A stretch of DNA of 36,848 bases from Actinomycetota bacterium. GTDB taxonomy: Bacteria > Actinomycetota > Acidimicrobiia > Acidimicrobiales > Ilumatobacteraceae. The translations under genes and the position numbers were made by a program. The notes under the pieces are model-generated. The model was not told where the DNA came from and ran no database searches. It saw nothing but the letters and a program-made list of their open reading frames with translations. Positions 1 through 7,697 of this stretch are shown here, in pieces. The stretch is taken from the NCBI GenBank assembly GCA_009704985.1, contig WLDE01000015.1, positions 1 to 36,848 of the forward strand, read 5' to 3'. The first letter of the stretch is position 1; every line of letters starts with the position of its first letter.

Positions 1-42
1 GAGGAGTTCGGCGAGGGTTGTGATAAGGGCTGAGCGGTTCAC
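1..42 (-). CDS. 5' end of ParB-like/DNA methyltransferase gene (runs off left edge)
   Basis: A GTG at 42-40 has a strong ribosome site (AGGAG, six bases upstream) and overlaps the stop of the DnaA-like gene in a GTGA, the junction type used throughout this operon. The 14 codons to position 1 (VNRSALITTLAELL) are open. If the window is circular, the frame continues through 16 open codons at 36848-36801 and enters the methyltransferase gene in frame at its internal GTG (36800). The simplest reading is that this is the true start of that gene and the window was cut here. If the sequence is not circular, this is an unidentified partial gene. Confidence 0.7.
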   Translation of the reverse strand, partial: MNRSALITTLAELL

Positions 43-389
43 GAGGCTCTCCTGGCGGTGGTGTAGCGGATGGCGCGAGCCTGCCAGGCGGCCCAGAAGG
101 CCTGCTCGGCGATTTCGACGCGGCGTGCGAAGTCGGGGTCTCTCATGAGCTCCCGGGCGGCGGTGTGCATCTCCAGGACGCTGGTGTGTCCTGCTGAGCG
201 TGGGCGCAGCCGCCGGCGGATTTCGGGGTACGACGCTCCGATGTACTGGCGGGCCAGGAGCACGATGACCCGGCGGGCCTCGATCGTCGCTGCGCCTCGG
301 CTGTCGTCAAGGAGCAGATCGACGGGCACGCCGAGCGCCCTGGCGGCGGGCTCGATCAGGTCGTCGAGGATGGGGGGCGGTAAGTTCAT
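39..389 (-). CDS. DnaA domain IV-like DNA-binding protein
   Basis: This 116-residue protein resembles only the C-terminal DNA-binding domain (domain IV) of DnaA. Residues about 38-85 carry the helix-turn-helix pattern, including LLARQYIGASYPEIRRRL followed by a SAGHTSVL signature that parallels the DHTTVLHA motif with which DnaA reads its box. The AAA+ ATPase domain is absent, so it could bind origin-like sites but not assemble an ATP-dependent open complex alone. The ATG overlaps the upstream stop in an ATGA at 386-389. It ends the coupled replication operon just before the methyltransferase. A role as replication initiator adaptor or competitor of host DnaA is inference; an ordinary small regulator is possible. 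Confidence 0.72.
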   Translation of the reverse strand: MNLPPPILDDLIEPAARALGVPVDLLLDDSRGAATIEARRVIVLLARQYIGASYPEIRRRLRPRSAGHTSVLEMHTAARELMRDPDFARRVEIAEQAFWAAWQARAIRYTTARRAS

Positions 390-769
390 GGGAAGAGCGG
401 CTCGATCTGTCCGGGGAATGGCAGGTCCCAGTTCGCGATGATCTCATCCCAGTCGAGCGCCTCGGCTGGCAGGTCCGCCTGGCCTGCGGCGAGCACCCTG
501 CCGATCTGCTCCTGCAGGTGAGGGAGCCTGAAGCACTCCGGCGGCTTTTCGCCGCTGGGATTGCACGCGAGCGCGGCCTTCATGTGCGGGCTCTCGATGA
601 AGCGGCGGAGCCAGGCGGTGATGGCGCAGTTCGGGCAGAAGCCTCGGTCCTTCGCGTGCTTGAGGAGCCGGGCCTGGTCGTTCGACGTCGCGGCGATCCG
701 GCACCTGACGGCGCAGCGATCGCAGTTGACGATGCGGCCTGCGTTGGGGTTGGGTGTGGTCTCGCTCAC
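386..769 (-). CDS. Small zinc-finger-like protein
   Basis: Unknown 127-residue protein with two cysteine pairs near the N terminus, NCDRCAVRC and FCPNC about 30 residues later, suggesting one zinc site. The rest is helical and ends acidic and proline-rich. It starts at a GTG that overlaps the J-domain gene's stop in a GTGA and has a good ribosome site (GGAGGTG). It lies between the J-domain protein and the DnaA-like protein, so a role in the initiation or remodelling complex is possible but not shown by sequence. No enzymatic motif is visible. Confidence 0.68.
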   Translation of the reverse strand: MSETTPNPNAGRIVNCDRCAVRCRIAATSNDQARLLKHAKDRGFCPNCAITAWLRRFIESPHMKAALACNPSGEKPPECFRLPHLQEQIGRVLAAGQADLPAEALDWDEIIANWDLPFPGQIEPLFP

Positions 770-1410
770 GCTGCACCTCCCACCCGCTCGACGAAGTCCC
801 GTGCCCGGTTGACCTTGGCCATGAGCTCATCGCTCCCGCCGGCGTCGGGGTGTGCCTTCCTGGCGGCGGCGCGATAGACCGCCTGCAGATCCGTCGGGAG
901 CTCGCTGACGATGTCGCCCTTGCCGATGCTGCTCAGCCATCTCATGGCGTCGCGCACGCTGGCGAACTCGGCCGCTGGCGTCGCCGGCGTCGAGGGCAGG
1001 GCCTTCCAGCCGGCGTACACCTGGTCACCCTTCACTGCGCCGTCGCGGGCGATCATCCGTTGGGCGCGGAGCGTCCGGGCGATCGCAAAGACGTTGTGCT
1101 CCCAGTCTGCCCACGTCGCGCACTCGTAGCGGAGCGGGCCGTACTTCGAATCGAAGAACAGGCGCACGCCCGGCGATCGCGGCCTGGCGGTGGAGCGGAT
1201 CCAGCCGTCGTTACGGATGTCGTTCTCGGCGACGTTCATCTCGACGATCGCCTGGCGGACCTCGAGCGCCGCGAGCTCGTGGCGAAGCATGGCCGCGATC
1301 GACGTCCACCCGGCTCGGTAGGGGCTCTTCTTGCCCTGGCCCTTGATCGGCTCGGCCCAGGCCCGTGCGATGAGCTCCGTCCTGATTGGCGGCTGCTGTG
1401 TGCGTCTCAC
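766..1410 (-). CDS. J-domain-like (DnaJ-like) protein
   Basis: A 214-residue protein whose last 45 residues form a truncated J-domain: helix II with AVYRAAARKAHPD, the diagnostic HPD at residues 187-189, then a glycine-rich turn and helix III (ELMAKVNRARDFV). J-domains stimulate the ATPase of DnaK. The N-terminal 150 residues are unrecognised and probably bind the client. Phage J-proteins at the end of a larger protein are known, and lambda replication also needs DnaJ/DnaK. Its place next to a DnaA-like gene suggests remodelling of a replication complex (inference). GTG start with AGGAG ribosome site; 4-nt overlaps on both sides. Confidence 0.75.
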   Translation of the reverse strand: MRRTQQPPIRTELIARAWAEPIKGQGKKSPYRAGWTSIAAMLRHELAALEVRQAIVEMNVAENDIRNDGWIRSTARPRSPGVRLFFDSKYGPLRYECATWADWEHNVFAIARTLRAQRMIARDGAVKGDQVYAGWKALPSTPATPAAEFASVRDAMRWLSSIGKGDIVSELPTDLQAVYRAAARKAHPDAGGSDELMAKVNRARDFVERVGGAA

Positions 1411-1727
1411 GCTGATGCTCCTGTGTTGCGGACGGCGCGGTCCTCGGCGAGGGCCGCTCGGTGTTCGATCACGAGTCGCTGAAGGTCTGCCAAGGCATGC
1501 ATGTCGATGGCCTGCTGCTGCTGGAGGCGGTCGCAGAGTCGCTCGGCCGCGGCGGCGATCGCGAGCGTGCCCTGGGCGAGAGCGCCGGCGGCCTTGGTCT
1601 GTGCGAGCTCGGTCTGCGTCAAGTCGAGGAACCGGCCGACGACGCGGGCCTGGCGAGTGAGCCGATCGGCCTGCATCCGCAGGTCACGGGCGCGGAGCCG
1701 GCTCTGTTTGCCCTGGTCGGCGGTCAT
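1407..1727 (-). CDS. Small helical protein of unknown function
   Basis: A 106-residue, almost entirely helical protein, rich in Ala, Arg, Gln and Leu (for example LTQTELAQTKAAGALAQ), probably a coiled coil or helical bundle. The ATG at 1727 is chosen because it overlaps the upstream stop in an ATGA; longer forms of the frame would overlap the upstream gene heavily. No domain recognised. Its position suggests an accessory replication or regulatory role only by association. Confidence 0.6.
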   Translation of the reverse strand: MTADQGKQSRLRARDLRMQADRLTRQARVVGRFLDLTQTELAQTKAAGALAQGTLAIAAAAERLCDRLQQQQAIDMHALADLQRLVIEHRAALAEDRAVRNTGASA

Positions 1728-2296
1728 CGCTCGGCCCCCTTCGCGGCCTGGGAGTCGAGGTGCCGACGAATCAGGCGGCGTAGGGGGACGACGGCGCTGA
1801 TCACATCCGGATACCGGGGGTCGCCCGGAGGGTTGGTTCGCATGCAGATCGCCTGCCAGCCGGAGCCCACGACGGTGATGCCCCAGAGCCCGAGTTTCTC
1901 TGCGATCCTTTGTGGCTCGTGAATGACGCCGCCTGCGAGCGTCAGGGCTTGGAGATAATCCTGGTTGAAACACAGATGACGCACAGCCACTTTGCGGCGA
2001 GGACTCTCGTTGTCGTCGGGATCTTCCGACGGCCCGAGCGTCCGCACTGGCGGAACCTGGTCGAAGACGATCGGGGATGCGGGCTGTGTGTTGACCGACC
2101 AGTTGAGCGACTCGACGTTCGGGAATCGCTCACCCGCTCCTGGCTTGCTGTCCCTGGTGTCGGTCCGCCGGCGGATGCAGAGGGCCAGGTCCGTCGCGTA
2201 CTCCCAGCCGTTCAAGACGAAGGGCGTGGTGACCGCGTAGACCCCGTGCGAGTACTGCCGGCAGGCGGCGTGCATCAGCTCGTCGAGGGTGATCAT
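1724..2296 (-). CDS. Conserved-looking hypothetical protein
   Basis: A 190-residue mixed alpha/beta protein with no motif I can name. It has a hydrophobic C-terminal strand-rich segment (GLWGITVVGSGWQAICM) and a proline/aspartate-rich loop in the middle. The ATG overlaps the winged-helix gene's stop in an ATGA, and its own stop overlaps the next start in the same way, so it is translated as part of the coupled replication operon. Function unknown. Confidence 0.6.
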   Translation of the reverse strand: MITLDELMHAACRQYSHGVYAVTTPFVLNGWEYATDLALCIRRRTDTRDSKPGAGERFPNVESLNWSVNTQPASPIVFDQVPPVRTLGPSEDPDDNESPRRKVAVRHLCFNQDYLQALTLAGGVIHEPQRIAEKLGLWGITVVGSGWQAICMRTNPPGDPRYPDVISAVVPLRRLIRRHLDSQAAKGAER

Positions 2297-2646
2297 GGCT
2301 GGGCTCCTTCATCCGCGGCGATGACGTACACCGTGGCCATGCGCCCCGTCCTGGTCGGCCTGCGGCGCCCGCTGTCGACGATCGCTCCGGCGTGCTTGAG
2401 GCTCGTGAACCGGCCGCTGTGCGATTGGGGCAGGTGGGCGGCGGCGAGCCACTCGTCGAGCGTGGCCCCGTGCTCGCCGGCGTCGTGGACGAAAGCCAAG
2501 GCCTGGCGGGCCAGCAGCGTGGGGCGCTCGGTCGCGTTGGCGGTCAGCGCCGCGATGCGGCTCGTGGCCGGCGCTGCACGCGACGTGCGGTATCCGATTC
2601 GGCGGAGCTCGAGCCCGTCCCAGAGGTGAGCAGCGGTGTCGGTCAT
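2293..2646 (-). CDS. Small winged-helix-like protein
   Basis: A 117-residue protein. Residues about 40-110 look like a winged helix: a helix with LARQALAFVHDAGEHG, a recognition-like helix in which LDEWLAAAHLPQ precedes GRFTSLKHAGAI, and a basic wing (SGRRRPTRTGRMATVYVI). This pattern is common in phage proteins that sense or bind DNA ends or operators. ATG at 2646 chosen for the 4-nt overlap with the upstream stop. A DNA-binding role is inferred from fold resemblance only. Confidence 0.6.
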   Translation of the reverse strand: MTDTAAHLWDGLELRRIGYRTSRAAPATSRIAALTANATERPTLLARQALAFVHDAGEHGATLDEWLAAAHLPQSHSGRFTSLKHAGAIVDSGRRRPTRTGRMATVYVIAADEGAQP

Positions 2647-2978
2647 TCTCGCACGCCCCTCTCTCCGCCCCACATGAGGTCGTCGACGCGGCGCTCGAGC
2701 GCCTCAATGCGACGCTCGGCCGCGTCGGCGCGTTCCGCGAGGGCGTTTAGCCGGCGATCGAGCTCGCGTCGTTTTGCCCCCTCGGGCCACGGCAGAAAAG
2801 CCGGATGGTCCGAGGTGCGATCGGGGAGCGTCTGGGATACCGGAGGCCCGTTCCAAGGTGAACGAACCGGGTTCCTCAGTCGGCGCTTCGCAGGCCGACA
2901 TGCAAGCAGGATGATGGGCAGGGCCAGGGCCATCGCGATAGCCAACAGCAGTACTCGTGAGTCCTCGAGCGGCATCAT
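2643..2978 (-). CDS. Single-pass membrane protein with C-terminal coiled coil
   Basis: A 111-residue protein. An N-terminal membrane segment (VLLLAIAMALALPIILLAC, residues about 8-27) is followed by basic residues, a proline-rich linker, and a C-terminal charged heptad region (LNALAERADAAERRIEALER) typical of a coiled coil. The arrangement resembles phage-shock PspB-type or holin-accessory proteins, but no assignment can be made. The start ATG at 2978 overlaps the RecU-like gene's stop. Finding a membrane protein inside a replication operon suggests membrane tethering of a complex or a host-takeover role (inference). Confidence 0.62.
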   Translation of the reverse strand: MMPLEDSRVLLLAIAMALALPIILLACRPAKRRLRNPVRSPWNGPPVSQTLPDRTSDHPAFLPWPEGAKRRELDRRLNALAERADAAERRIEALERRVDDLMWGGERGVRE

Positions 2979-3625
2979 GACAGTGCCCCCCTCGCCGCGA
3001 CCAGCAGCCATTGGTCCAGACGGTCGATCTGCTCGAAGTCGGCCCACTCGAACGACGTCGGCGGCTTGGCGCGGTCCGGGTATCGGTTCACCATCTGCCG
3101 CCCTGTGAGCACGCCGATGCGGTCTTCGTTCTTCCAGAGGACCGCGACGACGGCGGCGTACCAGTTGTGCAGATCGATGAGCGCGTTCAGCTGGTGTGCT
3201 CGAAGGCCTCCGTAGCCCTTTCCCGGCGCTACGACCTTCAGCCTGTTCGCGTGCTCCGTGGTCGCTTTGACCTCGAGCGCGATCATGCGGCCTTGGAGCA
3301 TCGGCAGCCGCTTGTCACCGAGAAGGTCTGCGGATGGTCCCATGACGCCGAGGAAGTCCACGTCCTGGCGCTCTGAGAGCTTCCTCAAACCTGTGAACCC
3401 GCGTCCGGCCGTCTTCACCGGCACCGTCGGCACCGGCAGCATGCGAATCCGAGCGACCAGGCTCCGCTCCCAGCCTGCATGGACGCTGGCGAGCTCCCGC
3501 TCGAAGTACCTGCCGGCGGCCGTCGCGCGCTTGCCGGCGATGGACCGCTCGAGCCTCGCCTTCTCGGCGCTCGCCTGGGCGGGGTGCAGGGCTCGGAACT
3601 GCTCTGTGGTGAGGCGCTCGGTCAT
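2975..3625 (-). CDS. RecU-like Holliday junction resolvase
   Basis: A 216-residue protein with the PD-(D/E)xK nuclease pattern of the RecU family: N-terminal GRYFERELASVH (residues 39-50), then DVDFLGVM with the metal-binding Asp about 90, IALEVKAT with Glu118 and Lys120, and a conserved tail helix (LRAHQLNALIDLHNWY) matching the RecU helix that starts from HQ. RecU cleaves four-way junctions during recombination and replication repair; phages use such enzymes to clear branched DNA before packaging. The start ATG at 3625 overlaps the HD gene's stop. The family call rests on motif order, not on a search. Confidence 0.75.
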   Translation of the reverse strand: MTERLTTEQFRALHPAQASAEKARLERSIAGKRATAAGRYFERELASVHAGWERSLVARIRMLPVPTVPVKTAGRGFTGLRKLSERQDVDFLGVMGPSADLLGDKRLPMLQGRMIALEVKATTEHANRLKVVAPGKGYGGLRAHQLNALIDLHNWYAAVVAVLWKNEDRIGVLTGRQMVNRYPDRAKPPTSFEWADFEQIDRLDQWLLVAARGALS

Positions 3626-4311
3626 GGCTGGCCCTCCGAGACCTGCGGGATGAGCTTGACGCCGACCGCGGCCCAAAGTCCATCGATCTGGCGGGGCGCC
3701 AGCTCACCCGTCAGCTGTGCGTGCGTCCCGAACAACTCGCCGAAGATGAGCAGGAACTTGTCTCTGGCTTCCTGATGCTCCATCGGGCGATCGATGACGC
3801 CCCGCTCCCAGCGCTTCAGGCCCTTGCTCCACCCGGTGTCGTGCCGGAGCAGGTCGCTGGCCTCGCGGGCGAGCACGAGGCGGTCGGCTTCGGTGACGAG
3901 CACAGCGACGTCGGTGTCGGTGTACTCGGGAAGTCCGAAGGCCTGGCGGACGACTCGGTCGATGTTGAACGTGTGGTCGTTCAGCTTCTCGGTCATCGCC
4001 TTGAGCGGGCCAGGTACATCGCCGAGCCAGGCCTCGTGCGCGTCGTGAAGCAGTCCCCAGCGCGCGGCCTTCAGGGCGAGCGCGGGGGTGTCGTTGGCGG
4101 TCGTGCCGAATGCCAGGTCCGCAGCGACGAGGGCCACGATGGCGCTGTGCTGCGCGACCGAGTAGAAGTAGCGCGTGTGCCCGTTGAACCTCGCCAGCCT
4201 GCTGAGGCTCGTGGCGATGTCCTGAAGGTTGGCGTCGTCACGCCTGAAGGCCTCGACCGGCACCATGCGGCCGGTGAAGGTCTGGATCGGTCCTGACTTG
4301 TTGCTGCTCAT
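3622..4311 (-). CDS. HD-domain phosphohydrolase (YfbR/5'-nucleotidase-like)
   Basis: A 229-residue protein with the HD signature of small nucleotidases: His55 in AQHSAIVA, the His89-Asp90 pair in LLHDAHEAWLGDVPGPLK with Glu93 and Asp98, and a later conserved acidic residue (TEADRLVLAREA). YfbR-type enzymes hydrolyse deoxynucleoside monophosphates; phage versions alter the nucleotide pool or feed base-modification pathways. The ATG at 4311 gives a 4-nt overlap with the polymerase-X-like gene. The substrate cannot be read from sequence. Confidence 0.82.
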   Translation of the reverse strand: MSSNKSGPIQTFTGRMVPVEAFRRDDANLQDIATSLSRLARFNGHTRYFYSVAQHSAIVALVAADLAFGTTANDTPALALKAARWGLLHDAHEAWLGDVPGPLKAMTEKLNDHTFNIDRVVRQAFGLPEYTDTDVAVLVTEADRLVLAREASDLLRHDTGWSKGLKRWERGVIDRPMEHQEARDKFLLIFGELFGTHAQLTGELAPRQIDGLWAAVGVKLIPQVSEGQP

Positions 4312-4955
4312 CGGCGGTCCTCCCTGTTGGCGCTGTAAACGCGGTCCTCGTGTCGGTGTGCGGGCTCGAGATACGGCAGGCCCAGGAGGTCGAACGCGAC
4401 GGCCTCGCTCGGCACGGCGATCCGAACCCCGCGGCGGTCGTGCGGGAACCCCTCGCGGCTCTTGAGGCCTCGGTTCTGCAGGCGGAACATGGCGGCCTTG
4501 CCGAACTCCGCTGGCCCCGTGCGGATCAGTTCGATCCAGCCGCGGTTGCCCTGCGGGCCTGGCCAGAACCGGTGGATCTGGATCGGCAGCAGCGCCGGCT
4601 TGGGGCTCTTGAGCTCGAGGAGCAGGTTGCACATGCCGAACCCGGGCTTGAGGCCCTTGACGGCCGTGCCCAGCCTCGTGTCTCGTGCTGGTTCCTCCGC
4701 GGGGTAGAAGTGCTCGCTGAGCACGGCGTACAGCGCGTCAGCCTCCATGGGCCTGCCCTGGGCGTCGAGCGCCGGCCTGGGCGCGATGTAGTCGAGGTCG
4801 CCGGCCACCGGGAGGCCGCGGCGGAGACTGCCGACCGTCGCGACCATGGCAGCGCCGCCCTCGGCGTCTGGAGTCAGCTCGCGAAGCCCGAGCGTGCCGC
4901 GGAGGTGGTTATCGACCTTGCGGAGATAGTCGGCATCGAATCGCGGTCCGTTCAT
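4308..4955 (-). CDS. Minimal DNA polymerase X-like nucleotidyltransferase
   Basis: A 215-residue protein resembling only the palm and thumb of family X polymerases. The palm starts with VGSLRRGLPVAGDLDYI, giving the GS motif (42-43) and Asp53 and Asp55 as metal ligands. The thumb is recognisable from ELIRTGPAEF and the C-terminal DLLGLPYLEP. The 8-kDa lyase domain and helix-hairpin-helix fingers are missing, as in the African swine fever virus enzyme. The third catalytic Asp, expected in a V-D-L-R type strand, is replaced: the matching strand reads IQIHRF with Gln125. Activity is therefore uncertain. Starts at 4955 with a 4-nt overlap. Confidence 0.72.
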   Translation of the reverse strand: MNGPRFDADYLRKVDNHLRGTLGLRELTPDAEGGAAMVATVGSLRRGLPVAGDLDYIAPRPALDAQGRPMEADALYAVLSEHFYPAEEPARDTRLGTAVKGLKPGFGMCNLLLELKSPKPALLPIQIHRFWPGPQGNRGWIELIRTGPAEFGKAAMFRLQNRGLKSREGFPHDRRGVRIAVPSEAVAFDLLGLPYLEPAHRHEDRVYSANREDRR

Positions 4956-5359
4956 GAGGTTGCTCCTGCGGCCCTCTTGACCGCGAACGCCAGCGGTGCC
5001 TCGATCCGCACCTTGCCGGCCTTGCCCTTGGGCCACCAACGCACGACGAGCGTCTTCTTGGTTCCGGCCTCGGCAAGCGCGGCCATGTCCTTCGCGCTGA
5101 TGGTGATCTCGACCGGATCCCCGGCGCTGACCGTGACGCTCAGGCTTGTCTGGCGGTGCAGGCCGTACAGCTCGCGGATCTTGGACTCCAGCGCTGGGTC
5201 CGCGTGGCGGCCGTTGGCGTTATCTTCGATCGCTGAGAGCCTCGCCTCGCGGATCTCCAACAGCCTCGCGGCCTGCTCGAGAGTGAAGCCGCACTGCTCG
5301 CGAAGCGTGCGGAGCTCTGCGCCGATGCGGATGTGCTCCTGGCGGTGCTCCATGCTCAC
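4952..5359 (-). CDS. XRE-family helix-turn-helix protein
   Basis: A 135-residue protein with an N-terminal XRE/Cro-type domain (residues about 10-70): LRTLREQCGFTLEQAARLL, then EIREARLSAIED as turn and recognition helix. The C-terminal half is a small beta-rich domain (SVTVSAGDPVEITIS and VVRWWPKG) of unknown role. It follows ParB and precedes the polymerase-like gene, with 4-nt overlaps on both sides, so it is made with the replication proteins and may feed back on that operon. It is distinct from the two small paired XRE proteins near 33 kb. Confidence 0.75.
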   Translation of the reverse strand: MSMEHRQEHIRIGAELRTLREQCGFTLEQAARLLEIREARLSAIEDNANGRHADPALESKIRELYGLHRQTSLSVTVSAGDPVEITISAKDMAALAEAGTKKTLVVRWWPKGKAGKVRIEAPLAFAVKRAAGATS

Positions 5360-7149
5360 TTGCGCACCTTGCCCTTCACCGGCTTCGCGGGCTTGGCGGC
5401 CTTGGCGGCGGGAGCCTGTGCGGGCTCGGCGGCGGTGGGGGCATCCACCCAGCCCTTCGGCCTGGCGATCTTCTTGGAGTCGATCAGCTTCTGGAGCGTG
5501 GCCTGGCGGATGACCTTCTCGTCCACCGCCGGCGGGAGCGGCGCGGCGATGTTCAGGGCCTTGCGGAGGGCGTCGCGCTTGTCGAAAGCGTTGTCTGTGT
5601 CGGCGAGCAGTTCTGCGATCGCCTCCACGATGCTCTCCGGGCTGGAGGTCGTCGACTTGGCCTTCATCGCGATTTTGCCCAGCTCGCCGATGTCCGGCTC
5701 CGCGATCAGCCGGAGGCGTTGCTGCCAGTGGGCTTGGCTCAGGGGTGCGTACCTGTTGTACTTGGGCTTCTTCGCCAGCAAGGTGTCGGAGAAGCTGCTC
5801 TCGAAGAGCATCACCGTCATCGCGGTCGCGACCTCCGGCCGTGCCGTCAGAGCGGCCTCGACGTACGGCATGTACTGCTCGACGCGCTCGTGGTTCGCAT
5901 TCCTGATCGCGTCATTGACGCGGTAGTTGACCTCGTACTCGGGCAGGTAGTTCGTCTCCGAGCGATCGGCCGAACGTTCTGCGGCCTTGACGCTCTTTTC
6001 GGCGCGTCGGATCCTGGCGGCGGAGAGTGCGGCCTCGGCGCTGACGCCCGCGGGGACTAGACGGCTCTCCTGCAGCATCTTGATGTTCAGCGGGGCCTCG
6101 GTCTTCTCGACCGCGTTGACGATCGCCGTCGCCGCGGTCTTCAGGGCCTTCTCCGCCGCGGCGGCTTTCGCCTTGTAGCACGTCGGGTTCCCGCAGTACG
6201 GCCCGTCGTCGTCCTTCGAGCGCCTGCCTGTCCCGCCGTCCATCTTGTCGTACAGGTCGCCGGCGGCTGGCAGTTCGCCCTTGCCTCCGAACAGCTGCAT
6301 GTCGTTGGCGCTGTTGGCCGGGCAGGTGTTGCACGCGGGGGCTTGAACCCCGGGCACGTTCACGGCCTTGTCCCAGGCGACGTCGGCGAGGCTGAGCATG
6401 CGGCGCGTCACCAGGTCCTTGACCTGGTCGAGCTCCATCGGCAGGCGTCCGGGCTCCTCGGCCGCGGCCTGGCGAGCGATGTCCTCGCGAACCTTCGCAT
6501 CGGCGAGCCTGGCGATCACCCGGGCGTGCGTCGCCGGCAATTGGCCCGAGCGGATCAGCTCGCGGATCGGCTTGCTCATCCGCGCGATGTACAGGTGGTC
6601 TCGGACCCAGCGCTCGCTCTGGCCGAGCCTGGCGGCGATCGCGGCGACCCGCTCATCGTCGGGGACCAGGTCGGGGTTTCTGTCGTAGAGCTCGCATACC
6701 GCGTCTGCTTTCTCTATGTCGCTCAGCGCCTCGCGGTGGAGGTTCTCGGTGAGCCTCGCGTCCGCGTCCGAAACGTCCGCCGGCACGACGACGGCGTTGA
6801 TGTGCGTCCACTTCAGCATGTTCGCGGCCCGCATGCGGCGGAACCCGAAGACGAGCTCGTATGAGGCGAGTGCTCCGCCCTGGGTCTTGCGCTTGTCGTC
6901 GGGCAGGCGGCGAACCCCGACGGGCTGAAGCTGGCCCAGGCGGTGCATGGTCTCGGCCAGTTCATTCAGCGCCGTCGCTCCCTGCGGCGTGTCGTACGAC
7001 CTGGCGTCGCGGTCGTTCTTCATCTCATCGACGATGATGTCGGCGATCGCGATCGACGCGGGCTCGGCGGTGCGGTATCCGCCGGCGTAAGGGATGCTCG
7101 GCGGCAGTGCGGCGGCGGCGGGCTCGGGCTTTGTGGCGGTCTTCGGCAT
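5356..7149 (-). CDS. ParB/RepB-like partition or DNA-binding protein
   Basis: A 597-residue protein. Residues about 30-150 are a ParB N-terminal domain with the nucleotide-binding motif as GFRRMRAA (102-109) and ENLHREALSDIEKADAV (135-151). Residues 165-220 form the ParB helix-turn-helix (AARLGQSERWVRDHLYIA). A cysteine cluster (Cys273, Cys276, Cys319, Cys324) probably binds zinc, as in many phage and plasmid ParB-like proteins. The C terminus is Lys/Ala/Pro-rich. No ParA ATPase was recognised, so classical partition is unlikely; roles in replication control or DNA spreading are alternatives. ATG with AGGAG ribosome site; first gene of the tightly coupled chain. Confidence 0.82.
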   Translation of the reverse strand: MPKTATKPEPAAAALPPSIPYAGGYRTAEPASIAIADIIVDEMKNDRDARSYDTPQGATALNELAETMHRLGQLQPVGVRRLPDDKRKTQGGALASYELVFGFRRMRAANMLKWTHINAVVVPADVSDADARLTENLHREALSDIEKADAVCELYDRNPDLVPDDERVAAIAARLGQSERWVRDHLYIARMSKPIRELIRSGQLPATHARVIARLADAKVREDIARQAAAEEPGRLPMELDQVKDLVTRRMLSLADVAWDKAVNVPGVQAPACNTCPANSANDMQLFGGKGELPAAGDLYDKMDGGTGRRSKDDDGPYCGNPTCYKAKAAAAEKALKTAATAIVNAVEKTEAPLNIKMLQESRLVPAGVSAEAALSAARIRRAEKSVKAAERSADRSETNYLPEYEVNYRVNDAIRNANHERVEQYMPYVEAALTARPEVATAMTVMLFESSFSDTLLAKKPKYNRYAPLSQAHWQQRLRLIAEPDIGELGKIAMKAKSTTSSPESIVEAIAELLADTDNAFDKRDALRKALNIAAPLPPAVDEKVIRQATLQKLIDSKKIARPKGWVDAPTAAEPAQAPAAKAAKPAKPVKGKVRK

Positions 7150-7214
7150 GCGGGGCTCCTGTGGGTGTGGGGGCGAATCCCGCCGGCGGCCTTGCGGACG
7201 CCGGCGAGGTGTGG

Positions 7215-7613
7215 TCAGCGGGGAGCGTCGGTGAGGGTCGGGTTGGCAGGATTGCGACGCTCAGAAAACGCGCCGAGCGGCTTGGTCAAGTCCGGCCACT
7301 CGGCCCAGTACCCGATGCCACGCTCGCCCATGTGGCTGCGCTGCTCATCGGTCAGGGCCTCGCACAGCGGGATCTCGAACGTGTTCGAGCTCGCTCGCAT
7401 GATCGCGGCTTCGTGCGGCTGGGTCGTGTCGAGCCACGTGTGAACAACGACCTTCCTGTACTCGCCCTCCGGGCCGATGTGCGGCCCGCTGCTGCTGATG
7501 ACGACGCCCGGCCGCGGCCCTTCCCACTCGGCCCCGAAGACGAGGACGATCCGGCCTGTCGAAACCTCCCGCTTGCTGAAGATGCTGCTCTGCTCTGCGT
7601 TCTGCTCTGGCAT
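7215..7613 (-). CDS. Small hypothetical phage protein (SH3-like?)
   Basis: A 132-residue protein with strands GRIVLVFG, PRPGVVIS and VVVHTWLD and a late aromatic motif GYWAEWPD. The order of a GRIV start, a RPG/A-V-V-I strand and a terminal W-P pair recalls small beta-barrel proteins frequent in phages, none with a proven function. ATG at 7613 has AGGAG nine bases upstream. It stands alone between ParB and the coiled-coil gene, with gaps of 65 and 84 bases. Confidence 0.62.
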   Translation of the reverse strand: MPEQNAEQSSIFSKREVSTGRIVLVFGAEWEGPRPGVVISSSGPHIGPEGEYRKVVVHTWLDTTQPHEAAIMRASSNTFEIPLCEALTDEQRSHMGERGIGYWAEWPDLTKPLGAFSERRNPANPTLTDAPR

Positions 7614-7697
7614 GTGCTACTCCTGAGTGTGCTTGCGGCCACGCGCCGCCGAATCCCTCGCCGCGGGCTTTCGCCTGCGGCGGGGAGGAGAGAGAGA

